Assembly: GCA_026413225.1 (NCBI GenBank)
Contig: CM048554.1
Location: 70,052,463 to 70,116,462, forward strand
DNA: 64,000 bases
Direction: 5' to 3'
From: Otis tarda
Taxonomy: Eukaryota > Chordata > Aves > Otidiformes > Otididae
The notes under the pieces: model-generated
What the model was told of the DNA's origin: nothing
Database searches by the model: none
Seen by the model: the letters and a program-made list of their open reading frames with translations, nothing else
Shown here: piece by piece, positions 11,942 to 25,000 of the stretch
Position numbering within the stretch: position 1 is the first letter of the stretch
Layout of the letters: each line of letters opens with the position of its first letter
Program-made: the position numbers and the translations under genes

Positions 11942-13483
11942 CTAAAGACAAGACATAATTAAACATTTGTACCACACACATTCTCACAGCTATTTTAATG
12001 CAGCCAAATATTTGGGTTCACTGATCATCTCTGTTTGGATTGGCTCTTTATTACCACACTCATGGGAGCTTTAGAAAGAGAGATTAACTCGGAAGATAAA
12101 GAACTTGCAGAGGCATCTTCCAAAAGCAATTTCCTACTGGGGTTATTTGCCTGCTCCTTGCACATGCTGATCAATGTGCATTTGGTTGTAAGAAACAGAT
12201 TGGAGATAAATTTTTATTCTTGTTATTCTTTTTTTTTCTGGGTCATTTCCAAAGTCAAGTTAGAATACTGCATTCCTCTGAGCATCACTTGGTTTCAGGT
12301 AGATAACATTACAGTTTATGAACATGACAGTTATCTGCCTGACCTTCTTTGCCAAGAAATATCAAAGAGAATTCACCCTGTCTTCACAAGATGAGGGGAT
12401 GTTTTTTTACTCTGATTTGGAAGCTCACTCTTCCATAGGTTAGAGTTGAATGCTTACATTACTAATGTAAGTATGGTTGTTAGATGACAAGTTCCAGGCT
12501 GTCGCTTTTGATGCTCAAATTCTCTCACTGAGAAACAGGAACTCCTCTTGCCTCAATTTCCTTGCAAAGCATAATAATTTTCAGACTACCTTCAAGTACC
12601 ACATGGTATTTCCAGTGCTAACAGAACAGTTTGTATACCCCAATCTCAGACAGCCTATAGCTTTTGGGGGCAAAGAGAGGTCTGCTCAGCATATCTGTCT
12701 TCCACTTCAATAGTCATAATCTAAGGGGTACATTTTCAGCTGTTTGCCCTGGAGACTTGCCATAAAATACCACAAACAGTCAAGAGTTACATATCCTGGT
12801 CTCTACATATCACAGCAAATCTCTACTACTGTACACAATTCATCAGCTAAAGATCTTGGTAGAAACTACTTGATGTTGTAAGTCTGTTTAGAGGTTTGGA
12901 GGCTTCAGAGTTTTATACTGGTGAATTAATTCAAGAATTGAGTTATTTGTCACCCTTCAGCATTATGTAGCACACCACTGTTGAGGAAAGGGAGACAGAG
13001 CAGTTTTCTCTACTGGCTGTTTCTGTGCGGGGTTGGATGTCTAACATAAGTGGAGTCTGGCAGACAGGGTAGAGGAAAACAGTTTGTTAGAGGAAATCTA
13101 ATCTCATAGTTGGTAGCACTTAGGTGTGCGACAGGTGCTAAGCTGCTGAATGTATCAAGACAGTTATATACAGTTGCCAAGAAAAAGTTCAGCAAACAAT
13201 AAGGTTATTGGCAGCATGGCACCCTAATGCAGATTACCAGATGTGGGAGATGAGTATAGTCTCTTTGCTCTCAAACTTCTTGCAGACTTCTCTTCAACCT
13301 TGGATCACCAGTGACACCAATCAACTGTGCAACATGGTTGCAGTATGGCCTCCCACCAGACCACCTGTGGAAATTCTCAGCCCTCCAAAACTTATGCACC
13401 ATCAGAGAAGATCAGACAGGATACAGATGGTGAGAGTTAGGCTCCAAGATAAACAGCTGGTGCCAAAACCTCTCCTGTCTATC

Positions 13484-14761
13484 TGTTTTAATTTAGTCCT
13501 GCTGGGACTAAGCTACGCAGTCGCTTATCATAGAATGGTTAGGGTTGGAAGGGACCTTTAAATCTCATCTAATCAAACCTTCCTGCAAGAAGCAGGGACA
13601 TCTCCAACCAGATCAGGTTGCTCAGAGCCCCGTCCAACCTGGCCTTGAATGTTTCCATGGATGGGTCATCCACCACCTCTCTGGGCAACTTCTTGCTCAC
13701 TCTCCCCGCCCTCTGAAGGAATGGGGGAGAGATATTATAACAAAAATCTCGAGGTTTGAGATAAGGACAGGGAGAGATCATTCAAGTTACCATTATGGGC
13801 AAAATGGGCTCACCTTGGGGAAAACTATTTATTTATTATTAATAAAACCTAAGCAGGATAATGAGAAAGAGAACAAGAACCAACTTCCTCCCACCCCTGC
13901 CTCTTCCCAGGCTTAACTTCATTTCAAATTATCTCTACCTCCTTCCCCTCCTCCCCAGCGGCAGAGAGGGGAATAAGGAATGGAGATTGCTGTCAGTTCA
14001 TCACATGTTGCATTATGCTGCTCCTTCCTCCTTGGGGAAGAACTCCTCACATTCCTCCCCTGCTCCATCGTGGGGTCCCTCCCACAGGCTACAGTCGTTC
14101 ATGAACTGCTCTGGTGTGGGTTGTTTTTCCATGGGGTGCAGTCCCTCAGGAACTGGCTGCCCCAGTGTGGGCCCTCCACAGGCCACAGCTTCCTTCAGGC
14201 ATCCGCCTGCCCCGGCGGATCCTCCATGGGCTGCAGGTGGATCTCTGCTCCTCCATGGGCTGCAGGGGGACAACCTGCTCCACCATGGGCTGCACCATGG
14301 GCTCTAGGGGAATCTCGGTCAGGAGCAGCATTACTCCTCCCTCTCCTTCTTCACTGACCTTGGTGTCTCCAGCCATTCCTCTCAAAAAACATTCTTCACA
14401 GTCAGCTCAGGCAGATGCTTCTCAGGTTCTCTTCACATCTCCTTTCCACTTCTTGCAGCCAGGCTGGGCAGAGTTGGGTCCAGTCAGCCACCCGGCGGGC
14501 GGCCAGAGGGTGAGGCCTGCAAGGCCCCCAAGGCTTGCGCCTCCCCCTCTCTGCCCCTGCTTCTGCTTCACTCCTTTTTTTTTTTTCCCTCCTTCTTAAA
14601 TATGTTCTAACAGAGGTGTTATCACTGTCACCAATGAGCTTGGCCCTGGCCAGAGGTGGGTCCACCCTAGACTTGGCCAAGTCCACTGGACAAAGGGGAA
14701 ACTTTTAGTAGCTTCTCACAGAAGCTGCCACTGTAGCCCCCCTGCACACAAAACCAGCACA
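13484..14761 (-). mobile_element. ERV-type solo LTR (copy A) in the PKIB intron, interrupted by CR1
   Basis: The copy has TG...CA ends and is alignable by eye to the complete copy at 59.2-60.3 kb along its length, but is more diverged. Read on the minus strand it has a TATA-like TATTTAAG at 14602-14595 and an AATAAA at 13833-13828, so the minus strand is the transcribed direction, the same as PKIB. The plus-strand left end is TGTTTTAATTTAG and the right end ACCAGCACA. Flanking pentamers CTATC and CCAAC agree at only three of five positions, so a target duplication is uncertain. No internal retroviral genes adjoin it. A CR1 piece occupies 13527-13689. Confidence 0.82.
13527..13689 (-). mobile_element. 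CR1 3'-end fragment nested in LTR copy A
   Basis: The plus strand shows the inverted CR1 tail (ATCATAGAATGGTTAGGG), GACATCTCCAACCAGATCAGG and CATCCACCACCTCTCTGGGC. It abruptly interrupts the LTR between CTACGCAGTCGCT and CTTGCTCACTCTCC, which are adjacent in the complete LTR at 59.2 kb. It covers only the last coding residues and 3' UTR of CR1. Confidence 0.9.
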
Positions 14762-17667
14762 CCAACTCATGAGAATATTGATTTGGTGCAGCTGCAAAGT
14801 ACATGGAAATTTATATCACACAGCTATGATCCTTGTATATTCATAAAGAATGAAGCAAAGTCTCTTTTCTCTGTCTCTTTTCAGACAAAAGGTATTAGCA
14901 CATCCTGTTCCTGACCTTTCAGTATGACAGCAGTTGACAGCATTTTAGAAAGAGAAAAAGTATGATCCAATGAGCGTTAGCTAAATCTGAAGCAAGATGG
15001 AGAGAGTCCTCCTTGCCATTTCCCATAATCTTCACTGAATCTTTCAGAGTAGAAAAAAAAAAAAAAGGCATACTTTATATAGCCACATGTTCCATCTTCT
15101 CCAGTTTTCTCATTTATCCAACTTCTTTGTTCTGAGCTGGAAATGGCTTTCATTTTTTAACAACTTATTATTAAAGCCAGAACAGGCAAAAAGAGCTGCC
15201 TGTTAGAGCCCCAAACATTTCACAAACAGTTACCCTGTCACAGCATTTGAACTTCCAAACTTTCCTTCCATTTTGATGAATTCTCCTCATTTTGCTTGCT
15301 GTTTCATCAGAAGTTTAACTTACAACACAATGAGGCTGTAGTTCCCATCTGATACTTGTGGAATTCCCAACCCCAAAAAGCATCCAAGCAGTCAGAGTGG
15401 ACCTAACTGTATCCTGTATTCATTTCCTATTATCACTACCGCAAACTGCTGATAACAGAAACTGCTTCCAGGCATGCTCTGGCAGAGCTATATGTCAATG
15501 GCAAAAGCCGTGCTCTTAATTGTTCTTCAAATCCTGGCAGTGCTGGTCATTGTATTTGTAAGAAAGCATCAGTATATTCTGCTAAAACTAATGTAGCTGT
15601 GTTTCATGTCTTCTTCTTAATACATTGGATGGGCACCAGGAGAGGAGGATTATTCTGTCTAGAGGGCTAAGTATTTCTTTTATGCTGTGCTGTAACATTT
15701 CTTTTAACAAGACTTTTACACTTTCATGTTTATATTTATGCAGGGAAAAAAAAAACAAGATCGAAGAGAGAAATTTTGCATGCTTTAAAAAGTATATTCT
15801 TTCCAACTACTAAACTTTCCAGAGGCCAAAATGAAACAAACACAAACTTATCTACAACTGTTGTATTACTTTGTGCTTTGTTAAACATGGTTAACATGGT
15901 GCATCACCCCTCAAGGTTCACAGCTCTAAACAATACAAAGGTCAGTTATACATAACGTAGCAATTAATATTTCAGTGGGTTGGACTGGTCACTTCACACA
16001 GCTTCTGACACTAATAACAATTTAAATTCCCATGTACCTCCCCTTTGATAAGGGAAACAGTTCTCTTCTGCTGGACCCTGACCTCTGGTCATGGTGCATG
16101 AACCTTGCCAGGTGGAAGAGCTATTTGGAGTTTTAAAAACCCATAATATTTGAAAATTAATTGTACTTTGGAATAGATTTCCAGTGCTCCAGTCGCACAC
16201 ACCAGAAGGATAAAATCTGTAGGGACATACTTTTCAAATCCGTAGGCAAAAATCTCTCCTCAAAACAAAGGAGTTTTATCTGGACTCACAGGGCTCCCAG
16301 CTTTACTTTGAATGTACTCTGGCACAGTGCTGGCCATCCTTCCCACCCACTCTTCCAGATTCTCCCAGTTCCCCTCCCTACTGCTCTGCACCCTGAGGGT
16401 ATCTGACCTTGTTATCTTTCCCCTTTTTTATGTCCACCCTCTCTCCTTCATAAATATTTGCCCTTTCCTTTTGCAGAAGTAATGCCTCCTTCCAGCAACC
16501 ATTCAGATTCTTATTTTCCTCTCTTTTCCAGATTCAAGCCAGGATATGGTCGTTTGGTTCCTTCTCACTCCTCCTGGAAATATTCTTTCTTAACTGCCCA
16601 GCTGTCCTTTGATGGGCCCATGTTTGGTTTGGATTACAGAACCCCAAATACATGAAAAATATTAAATCACCAAAGCAAGAACAACTTGTAATCAAAGGAA
16701 TCCCCCCTCCAGCTTATGGTACTTAAGGAGGCTGCAAACTCAACATCCTGCAATTGCTTCAGGCAATGTACAAGCAGGATGTGCACCCTCGAAGCCTGGG
16801 AATCCCTCCTATAACCTCCTTCAGTTCAGATTCACAGACCCTCCACTCCTCAGCACAGGCCTGTCTCGCACTCTGCTGCACCCAAACCATTGCTGCTGCT
16901 GGATGTGGGACCAGCAGCTGCAGTGGCATTTGTCACAGCAGCAACAGGGATGGGCATGAGAAGAAAAAGTTACTTCCAAATCAGAACCTAAAAAAGGGCA
17001 ACCCCTGCTCAGGGCCAACCTAAAATTCTCACTTCATAGCCATTAGAAACCAGATTTTTCTGAGTCTCTGAAAACCCCCCTGAAATGCCCCTGGAAGTAA
17101 AAAGAACACAAATGCAACGCTGCTGTTGATTAGACCTGTGCTAAATCAACAGAGCACCTTATCAAATTAAAGGACATGGCAAAACAGGACACTGGTCTCA
17201 GACAGCAAAATTGGAAGCTTACTAGCAGGAATAAACCCTACTCTTAATGTAGATGCCCCAGTTAGGATAGCTGTAATTGGACTAACAGTGCAGTTTCCTG
17301 TCTTGTGCTGTTATCTCAGTGCAGGAGTAGATCCTAATTTATAGCTGGAGTGATGGTTTTCCAAGCTGCCCAGCAATGTAACTGTGTCTGATCTCCCTCA
17401 GGGGAACTGGAATTCAGTTCCCAGCACCTTTCCCCAGGTTGCTGAACACTGAATCTGTGGGTGGACATGGCAGACTTAGTCTGGCTTAAAATTAACTTGT
17501 CTCATCAGGAGGTATAGGTGGTAACTGCTTTGGAAGGTTGAATTTAATCCTAAATGAAGAAAGACATATTAATACTGACATCAAAACTGCATGGTGGCAG
17601 AAGATTTAAGGAGAAAGCAAAGGACAACTGCATAAATATGTCTGTTTCTTGAATGTGCAGCCATTAC

Positions 17668-17815
17668 CTTCTGAAACAGAGAGCTCAGCCAGTTTCTGTG
17701 GCAGGTCTGAAGTCCCAGCACCAGCTGGAGAGCCCAGAATATCCGGTAAGGCGTTCCGGCGGCCTGCCCGTCCTGAAGCTGCAAAATCTGTGACCACAGG
17801 CTCCACATCAGTCAT
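17668..17815 (-). CDS. PKIB: PKIB coding exon with start codon (residues 1-49 plus first base of codon 50)
   Basis: The exon encodes the N-terminal two thirds of a cAMP-dependent protein kinase inhibitor, a small heat-stable protein that blocks the PKA catalytic subunit as a pseudosubstrate and carries it out of the nucleus. Visible residues are an MTDVE start, F11, R16, the GRRNAL core (R19, R20, with A22 at the phospho-acceptor position) and a leucine-rich export-type segment L38-L42-L45-V47. The GRRNALPDI and GTSDLP..KL stretches resemble PKIB more than PKIA or PKIG as I recall those families. The exon ends in AAG followed by a GTAATG donor (GT at 17667-17666), leaving phase 1. An in-frame TGA 18-15 bases upstream of the ATG supports this start. 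Without splicing the frame would run about 20 codons into the intron. Confidence 0.93.
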
Positions 17816-17842
17816 TGCTGACTCCTTTCCTCATAGCAACAT
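17816..17842 (-). promoter_or_regulatory. PKIB: PKIB 5' UTR part of the ATG exon, with a three-codon upstream ORF
   Basis: On the minus strand a good acceptor (pyrimidine stretch then CATATGCAG) opens the exon at 17842. The first bases of the exon are ATG TTG CTA TGA, a Met-Leu-Leu-stop mini-ORF in the same frame as the main ATG, followed by five sense codons and then the PKIB ATG. The TGA rules out an in-frame N-terminal extension through this exon from this or any upstream ATG. Whether the mini-ORF is translated is not known from sequence. Confidence 0.7.
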
Positions 17843-20800
17843 CTGCATATGGAAGAAACATAATAAGAAAATAGCTGTAGGCCAGATGGATGCTAATCAC
17901 CTGCTCAACAATACAATAGCCACAGGCTTTGCCCAATGCGTCTTTTGTTATTAAAAGCCATATATTTCAATACCGAGTGCCAAAACTTTCTTTGTGCCGC
18001 AGAAGATAAAAGAATCTCTGTGCATTTCCTTATGTTGCCATTTGCACATCAGACTAGCACAACGAACAGCTCTGTACCTACAAGAAACCTGTGGATAGGG
18101 TCAGCGACAGCCCTTTCTGCCAGGCACTTGTGTGTCTTTTAAAGACCTGATCCCTCTTTTTAAGTGGTTTTCCCATACAACTGCTCAGAAGGAACCAAAA
18201 CTATTTTGTCATGCTTTCTCATACTGTTTTCTTTATTATGAATCTTGTTTAGATTCTTATTTAGAATCTTGTTAGAACAAACTCTTTTCACAGAGGAGCA
18301 AATTATACAAAAAAAAAGACCTCTCAAAAACAAACTAAAACTCATCATAAAATTTCTTTATCCTGCAGATATCAAACCATTTGTTTTCCTCTGTTCCTCA
18401 TTAGCTTGGTTTAATCTCAACTTGTGCATGTGACTTTTATCTAATAAATAACTGAATCTTTCAAATAATAGAACCAAGAGCGCTCTGCTCCCTAGATCCC
18501 CGTCTCAAAGTCCATTGAATCGAATGGGAAAACTCCTGCTGCCCAGAACGGACCTTGGGTCAGGCACAGAGGTGTTTGCAGGATCACACCCCAGGGCACC
18601 AGCTGAAGTGAGAATGCCTGGAGAAGGAAGTGATACTTAGCTGCAAGTGGCACAGAGGGACAGTGTGTGAAAACTGCCATTAGCAACTGTATTATTAAGA
18701 ATCACAAAGGACTATTGTACCAGAACTGTACACAATCATTTCTGATCATTAACAATTTCTAATATTTAGCCAAGAATTTTTCAATTAAAAACAGTATTTA
18801 CTTGTTCTATATGACTCCACTTCTGTGTGCAATGTGGGAACACGAGTGTTGTCTCTGTGTAAACACAGTCAGTGCTTTGTGTGGGAAGGGGTACAGATGG
18901 GGCTGGAGACCAATCTGATGGAAGGCTGTCAGCTTTTGGTTGACAACTGGCTGTATTTAGAATAAGAATTGGATAAGGAAAGTCTCAATTATTTTATTGT
19001 TGTTCATATAAGCAGCAAAGCATCACAGTCCCCTTTCTAAAATTCTGCTAAGGTTGGGAAATATCAGTGCTCTTATTTCATGGACAGAAAAACCGAGGCA
19101 GGTAGAGATCGATCATGACTTTCTCTGATGTGCAGGAAGTGAAGGGCAGAAATTTCATTACTGATGCTGACCTGGCATTTCCACCACAAAGAACCTTTTC
19201 TCCCTCAAAGTGCCTTTCAGCTCTGTCACTCCAGCAACAAGAATAAATATTCTTAATCTTCTTTGTATCTCTAAATACTTTGTAATAAAATAAATGAATC
19301 CTTCTTGGCAAGAAAAGAAGGCATGAGTACAATCTGCAAGTCTGAAAGGTGACTTGAACATGCAAATAAACTGCTTTCTTTAATCAAAGTCAGTAACTGA
19401 AAGTTCTGATCTGGAGATTTTGCAGAAAGTTCCTGTCTTTCATTAAAACAGTCAGATCAAGTCCAAATGAACCTTTCCATAAGTAGCAAAAATATAAATT
19501 CTGTACATGTACATTCAAGAATGCAACTTTGAGAAAATATACACAGTATATTTATCAACATATCAAAATTCTAGGTTAGATATAGCATTACACTATGTAT
19601 TCACTAAAATAGGTGAGGTCAGCACTTGACAAGAAATATCAAAATATAGAGAATGAATCCAAATTTACAGACACAGTCTCATGGCATTTTGTGTTCATAT
19701 TTACTTAACTGTAGGCGTCCTAAATATATTTGTCTACATGCTAACCAGAGCAAGTAAAGAGACTGTAAATTACACTTCAGAAGAGAAAATACACAGGATC
19801 TTCCTTTGCTTGGTAAAGCTGTTAAAATTTGTTCTCAATGCCAAAATACCAATGTTGCTGCAGTTCCTGCCCATTTCAGTTCAGCCAGTTAGTTGTTGGG
19901 ACAATACTGTTCTGAGTTGACTGCGGTTCACATAAAGATCTACAGAATAACATCAACATCAAAACACACCAAAGACTCTCAAACTTGTTTTGTGGACTTG
20001 TTTTTTTTTCTCTTTTCTCTCCTGCATGGACGTTTTGGTCCCTAAACTGGTTAGTTTTTAAATGGAGAAAATCTGTTCTACAACTCATATTGTATGAAAC
20101 GACCCTCTTCTGTAGTACAGTTTCATCTCCCCGTCTTCTGCACTTGTTTCAAATCCCTCCCATTCCTCTCTAGTTCAAATCTTTCTCCCTTTGATTACAT
20201 CAAATCTCGCTTCGTTGCATAATACTAGGTAACCCAGGACTATGATGAAGGACACAATCTGATATGATTTCATGTACATGAATTTTGTTTTATGCACTTG
20301 ATCAAAAAACTGTGCAGAGACAAATCTTGGAACATCTGTCAGAAAGAAAATTAGTTGATCATTATCCATCAGTCAACCAGTGGCCAGACCTCAAACATAG
20401 CTATCTAAAAGTAATAAAAGTACACCATCCTTTATATAGGTAGCAGTTACCATTATGTTTTCACCTTTGTTTTTTCTATGCTACACTTAAGCAATTAGAG
20501 GCTGAGGACAAGACTGAGTTCAGAAGTTAAGGGCTGCCCACTGCGCTAGCATAGGATGTTCTCTCAGTGTATTTGAAAGATGAGGGACCACCCCAGCAGG
20601 CTTAGGATTGACATTACAAATCAAAACTTAAGTCCATTTGGCTCATATAAATCAAAATTTAAGTATACTTGCAAATGTATGACAGACCATATTCAAAATA
20701 GCTTGCCACTGTACTTTAGATAAATGGGATTTCATTCTTTAATGTTCTAAGGAATTTCTTCAGTTTCATTCTGATGCTTTTTTATAATAGTATTTTCTAC

Positions 20801-22005
20801 ATCCAAGTAAGGACGTTAAGAGTTTCTTCCACTCTTCATCTGTTTCTACCTTTATTTTTTTTAACGTATGTATCAGGAAATAAGTATCTTTTTGGCATCT
20901 TCTTGCATCTATCTTGTAGTATTTTTCATGCTTCCTCACAGGGTAAATAATAATCACAATGTGCACAACATCTGTTTTCCCAATTCTTCTCCTCCTCCCG
21001 CTGGCAACATCTCCTTCGGCTTCACTGAACTCATTTTCCCGTAGCCTTATCCAAGTTAAAGACACTTATCTTGCCAATGCCTGCATGTGATTGCTTCTCA
21101 GCTTCCGAATTACTGTTGTCATTTTTCTCCCATGTCACTGCTCACCAGACTAATGGTGTGCAGCTCTAAAAGAACAGTGACAGATTTCCGGAGCAGAAGG
21201 TTCCCTACTTCCCCAGCTCCCTTTTTTACATAGCAAAAACCAGGCCACCCAAAAGCAGAGGCAGACTGGATGGGAAACAGAGTTGAGTGGGGAAGCAGAC
21301 TGTTTGCAGAGGGTCAACAGCAGGAAGGCAGGTGGACCTCCCAGAAAATCTCTCCTGCTAAAACTAGAGGCCAAAGGCTTTGACTGGCAAGATAAATAAT
21401 TTAAAAGTATTCCAGCTAGCACTCCATCAGTACTCCATGGCACCAGACTAACTTTGTGGCTGATAACTGGGCCATGAAACAGTGCAAAGGGGTTTTCAGG
21501 AGTATTAGTTAACCTTCTCATATACGCCTCTGAAATCCCTGCGGGACCACCCAGGATGCACAAGAGACCACTCAGGTGTCCAAGGGTGAAGGAAATGCTC
21601 TCCTTGGTCAAACTAGCTACAACCAAAAGTCAATTACTGTATGTATCAAACATTCAAATAAGTGTCCTCAGACAAAGCAACGGCAAGCAAACTACTAATG
21701 GGTTTTTCTCTAAGCGAGACAGCCAGTTTGTTAATCTTTGAATCTTCTTTTCTTGGCAGCATAGCCAGCCCCTTGGGAGGAAATGAGTCAGAGAAGCTGG
21801 TGAGAATTTATTTAAATAAATGACAAAGGAAAAGAACAAATAAATCTCCTGAAACAACTTGTGTTGAGGATCAAGGGAAAAAAATGCTTTACAGCGCTCG
21901 GTTGTAGCAGGTGCCACGGTCCACATTAAATGTCAGTGCTGTCTCTTTCTCACCCTATCTGTTAGGTAGTAGATAAATCACCACCATACATATTTGCGAA
22001 AGCTC

Positions 22006-22025
22006 TTTTTTTTTTTTTTTTTTTT
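22006..22025. repeat. Poly(T) tract, 20 bases
   Basis: Uninterrupted T run. Similar shorter T runs occur at about 32197-32210, 33597-33610 and 63744-63757. No element was recognised beside them. Confidence 0.9.
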
Positions 22026-25000
22026 GATCCTTTTACTGTTTTACACAGAGACAAAATACTGCTTTTGTTCTGCTTGGAAGGACAAACTATCCTCAGAAAA
22101 TGTCAGAAGGTTCCTGACATTGGTATTGTTGCAACTCCATGCACCAGATTGAAAGACCAAACACATCACTTCTTCCCACTTGGGCACTTATCTCAAAAAC
22201 TTTTCTCTTAGGTCTTACAAATAGTCTCTGTCCGCACTATCAGAGAAAGCTACACTTCCCAAACACTGTTTCTTTTGAATGCCCCTTAGCAGGAACCAAT
22301 TGGAAAGCATGAAATCCTCTCATAAACACCTGAAAAATACAGTAGCCAAGTAGGACTTTTGGAGCCAGGTTGATTGATGGTCTCTTACTGTAAGACGCAT
22401 TTTGGCATCTTACTTTATTGAGAAAGAACTTTAGTCCTTTTAGTTCTGTTTAGCTGGTTTTTATTTACTTGTTAAGTAATGTTTTCCAAGCACCTTTACC
22501 CCAAAAGCCTGCAGGTTCCAAAGCTTCTAAGTAAGGAGAACAGAAAACTCATTGAATGAAGTGCTTCCCACTTGCAACTGAGATGAAAACCACATCTCCT
22601 TGCTATGCAGTTGCCATGCTTTCACATCCTCTTCTGCTGCAGTCACATCCTGACGGCTTTGCTTCCTCTTCCCAAGAATCTCAGAATAGGAACACTCTCA
22701 TTATACGTCCTTGTGTAATCCTTATGCTTTATCCTGAAGCATTACTGGACCACAGAAAAGGCAAAAAGCTAGGAACATTCATGCTTTTAAAGAAGACAGT
22801 CCGGAAGTGATGACGATGACTAACAGTAACCTGTGCACTCGCATAATAATTTTTGTAGAGAAAAATTTCTGTTACGTGTTTTTTCACATCAGTAACATTT
22901 GTAATACACTTGTAAGCCTAGCGCTGGGAAGCACACAGAAAGATAAGCAAGCAATCTTTACCATATCTGCATCAAACACAGGAGTCTCAATTCTGTTTGG
23001 GGCTTAGGACAAGAGACCACAATTTCTTAATACACAAAAGCAATATTTCTAACTATACAAAAGTTAGCAGTGAATCAATCACCCAGAAAAAAAAAAGTAA
23101 ATTTGTTGATTTCAGGTTTTTTTAATACATCACTAAAGTTGAAACAAGAGTTCCTTTTATTATTTCATGTTAGAAAGATGATTTGGGTTTCCTGTACCAA
23201 CAGAGATGGCCTCTCCAGTGCATGTTCTTTGAAAAATTAATGAGTTGTTTTCCCATACAGGGAAGCTAAATTATAGCCCATCTCAGTAAATCTACAGTGC
23301 AGAAGCATGTCCGAGTCCTTCTACATCTTCTGCCTCAGTCTGGATGTTATAGCCCACGAAACACATTCTATCTTTGGGATGATACTTGAAAGCTTGGTAT
23401 ATTGTAAAACAAGTTTTCATTTTTGGTTCTTTGCCGTGTACGCAGATGGACAGACATCTAACACAAATATCTTGTGTGTTTCTTCTGCTCTGGATACAGG
23501 ACAGAGCAGAAGGGCAAAATCCTTACAGATAATGTACAAAAATGGCTTCCATACATGATTTTCCTAGTCCCAAACTGGTCAGTCTCGGATACCAAGATTA
23601 CACCATTCCTCCATTTCCTGCCTTGGTGCTCTCAGAAGCATTGAACAAAGGTCCAAGATCTTGATCATGTTGTTCAGATGCTCATCAGTTTGGCGTACAG
23701 AATCTGAAAACCTTGGCCAAAGCTGTAGGATAAAGACAGGAGCTGACAAATTTTGCGCCTTGGTGAGTTCAATTCCTAGATAAATGTTGTCTATGCTTTC
23801 ATGAGAAATGGCTGAAGATGCGGAATTAATTTTATTAAGTATTAAGGACCATCACAAACCTCACCAATCTCCAGCTCAAATGAAACATAAACCTTGACTT
23901 TTGCCGTCTCCTGTATACAGTACCTACAATGCATATGTGTGCACTTGTATACATACTGCAGCTGAAGGACTGGTGTAAGCCGTATGCCATGCCAGCATTA
24001 CAAGGTATGGATGGCATGAAACCACTTTCTATACAAATGAAATGGCATAGACTTTTTTCTTCCTCAGACTGGTATTTTGAAACTTTCAGTTGAATTTTCT
24101 GATCACTTCCATAAAGCCAGTATTATACTCATGGAAAAGACGAGAGGAAAAAAAGCCACGTAACTTATTAGTCACTCACTGTTTTTACGTTTCTGGAGAA
24201 CACACACATACCATGGTGCGGTTCACCCTCTGCCAGCCTGTACAGAGTAGAACAGCTTTACTGTGAGCTGTGTTTGACCCAGAGCACACACACACAGTGC
24301 CCTGATGCATGGAAGAACACATTATGAAGCTAATAGCAGTTGTAAGTAATGGTACAATTTTCCCATTGTGAAAGAAAATAAGGAAGAGAGGGGAACGGGT
24401 CATGATACTGACAACTAAATCAGAAGTCATCTGCAGCAAGTAATAAATGAAGTGACATTAGCTGAAGGCAGTCAATACCAAGCAAGCGAGCAAGTAACTT
24501 TCTAAATGTCTCTGGGTGACCAAAAGCAATGACAGACGTAAGCTTTAGTCAGCTTCATAGGAAACACAACAGGGAAGAAACTCTAATGCATCAGCTATGC
24601 TGGCAAGAAATAAAATGCAGTCCCTACTATGGAACAGGAAATGAAACTCAATGAAAACAAACCAACCAACCACCCTAATTCTTCCTCTTACATTTTGGCC
24701 ATTCATCCTCACAAAGTTTTCATTTCCTACTGCAAAATGTATAAATATCACCTGTCGCACATACCTAGATATACACAGTACACCTTCTTGAGTCCAGCTA
24801 TAGAGGTCCACCCCTCAAAATCCTTTCTTACAGTTTGCATCTGGCCTGAAATCCAAGAGAAGTCTACCCACCCACGGAACCATACTTCAGGAGTAATTTA
24901 GGAACTATTGAAAAATCATTTTTAAGGTTAATTTTGCAGCTACAACATTGCAGTTAACTTGTATTTGTGATTTTTCACATGGCCAAGGACACATAAGGAA

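Larger units (their letters stand above)
11942..17667 (-). other. PKIB: PKIB intron between the two coding exons
   Basis: This 5.7 kb intron is bounded by a GTAATG donor and a TTTAG acceptor on the minus strand. It contains an ERV-type LTR at 13484-14761 with a CR1 fragment inside it. The remainder is unremarkable AT-rich sequence with short homopolymers and a small inverted repeat at 12453-12471 (CTTACATT / AATGTAAG, 3-base spacer). No additional exon is recognisable. Confidence 0.8.

Noticed and set aside
13861-14599. Frames of 125-161 codons at 13.9-14.6 kb, with matching ones at 40.9-41.4 and 59.5-60.3 kb
   Set aside because: They are translations of the LTR's own GC-rich repeats and recur wherever the LTR does. 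They are not retroviral proteins.
20766-21065. 99-codon lysine/arginine-rich minus-strand frame
   Set aside because: The translation looks superficially protein-like, but it matches no family I know and sits in AT-rich DNA without splice context. Frames of this length occur by chance many times in this window.
24280-24300. Short CA repeat
   Set aside because: Only about six units, within background for vertebrate DNA.
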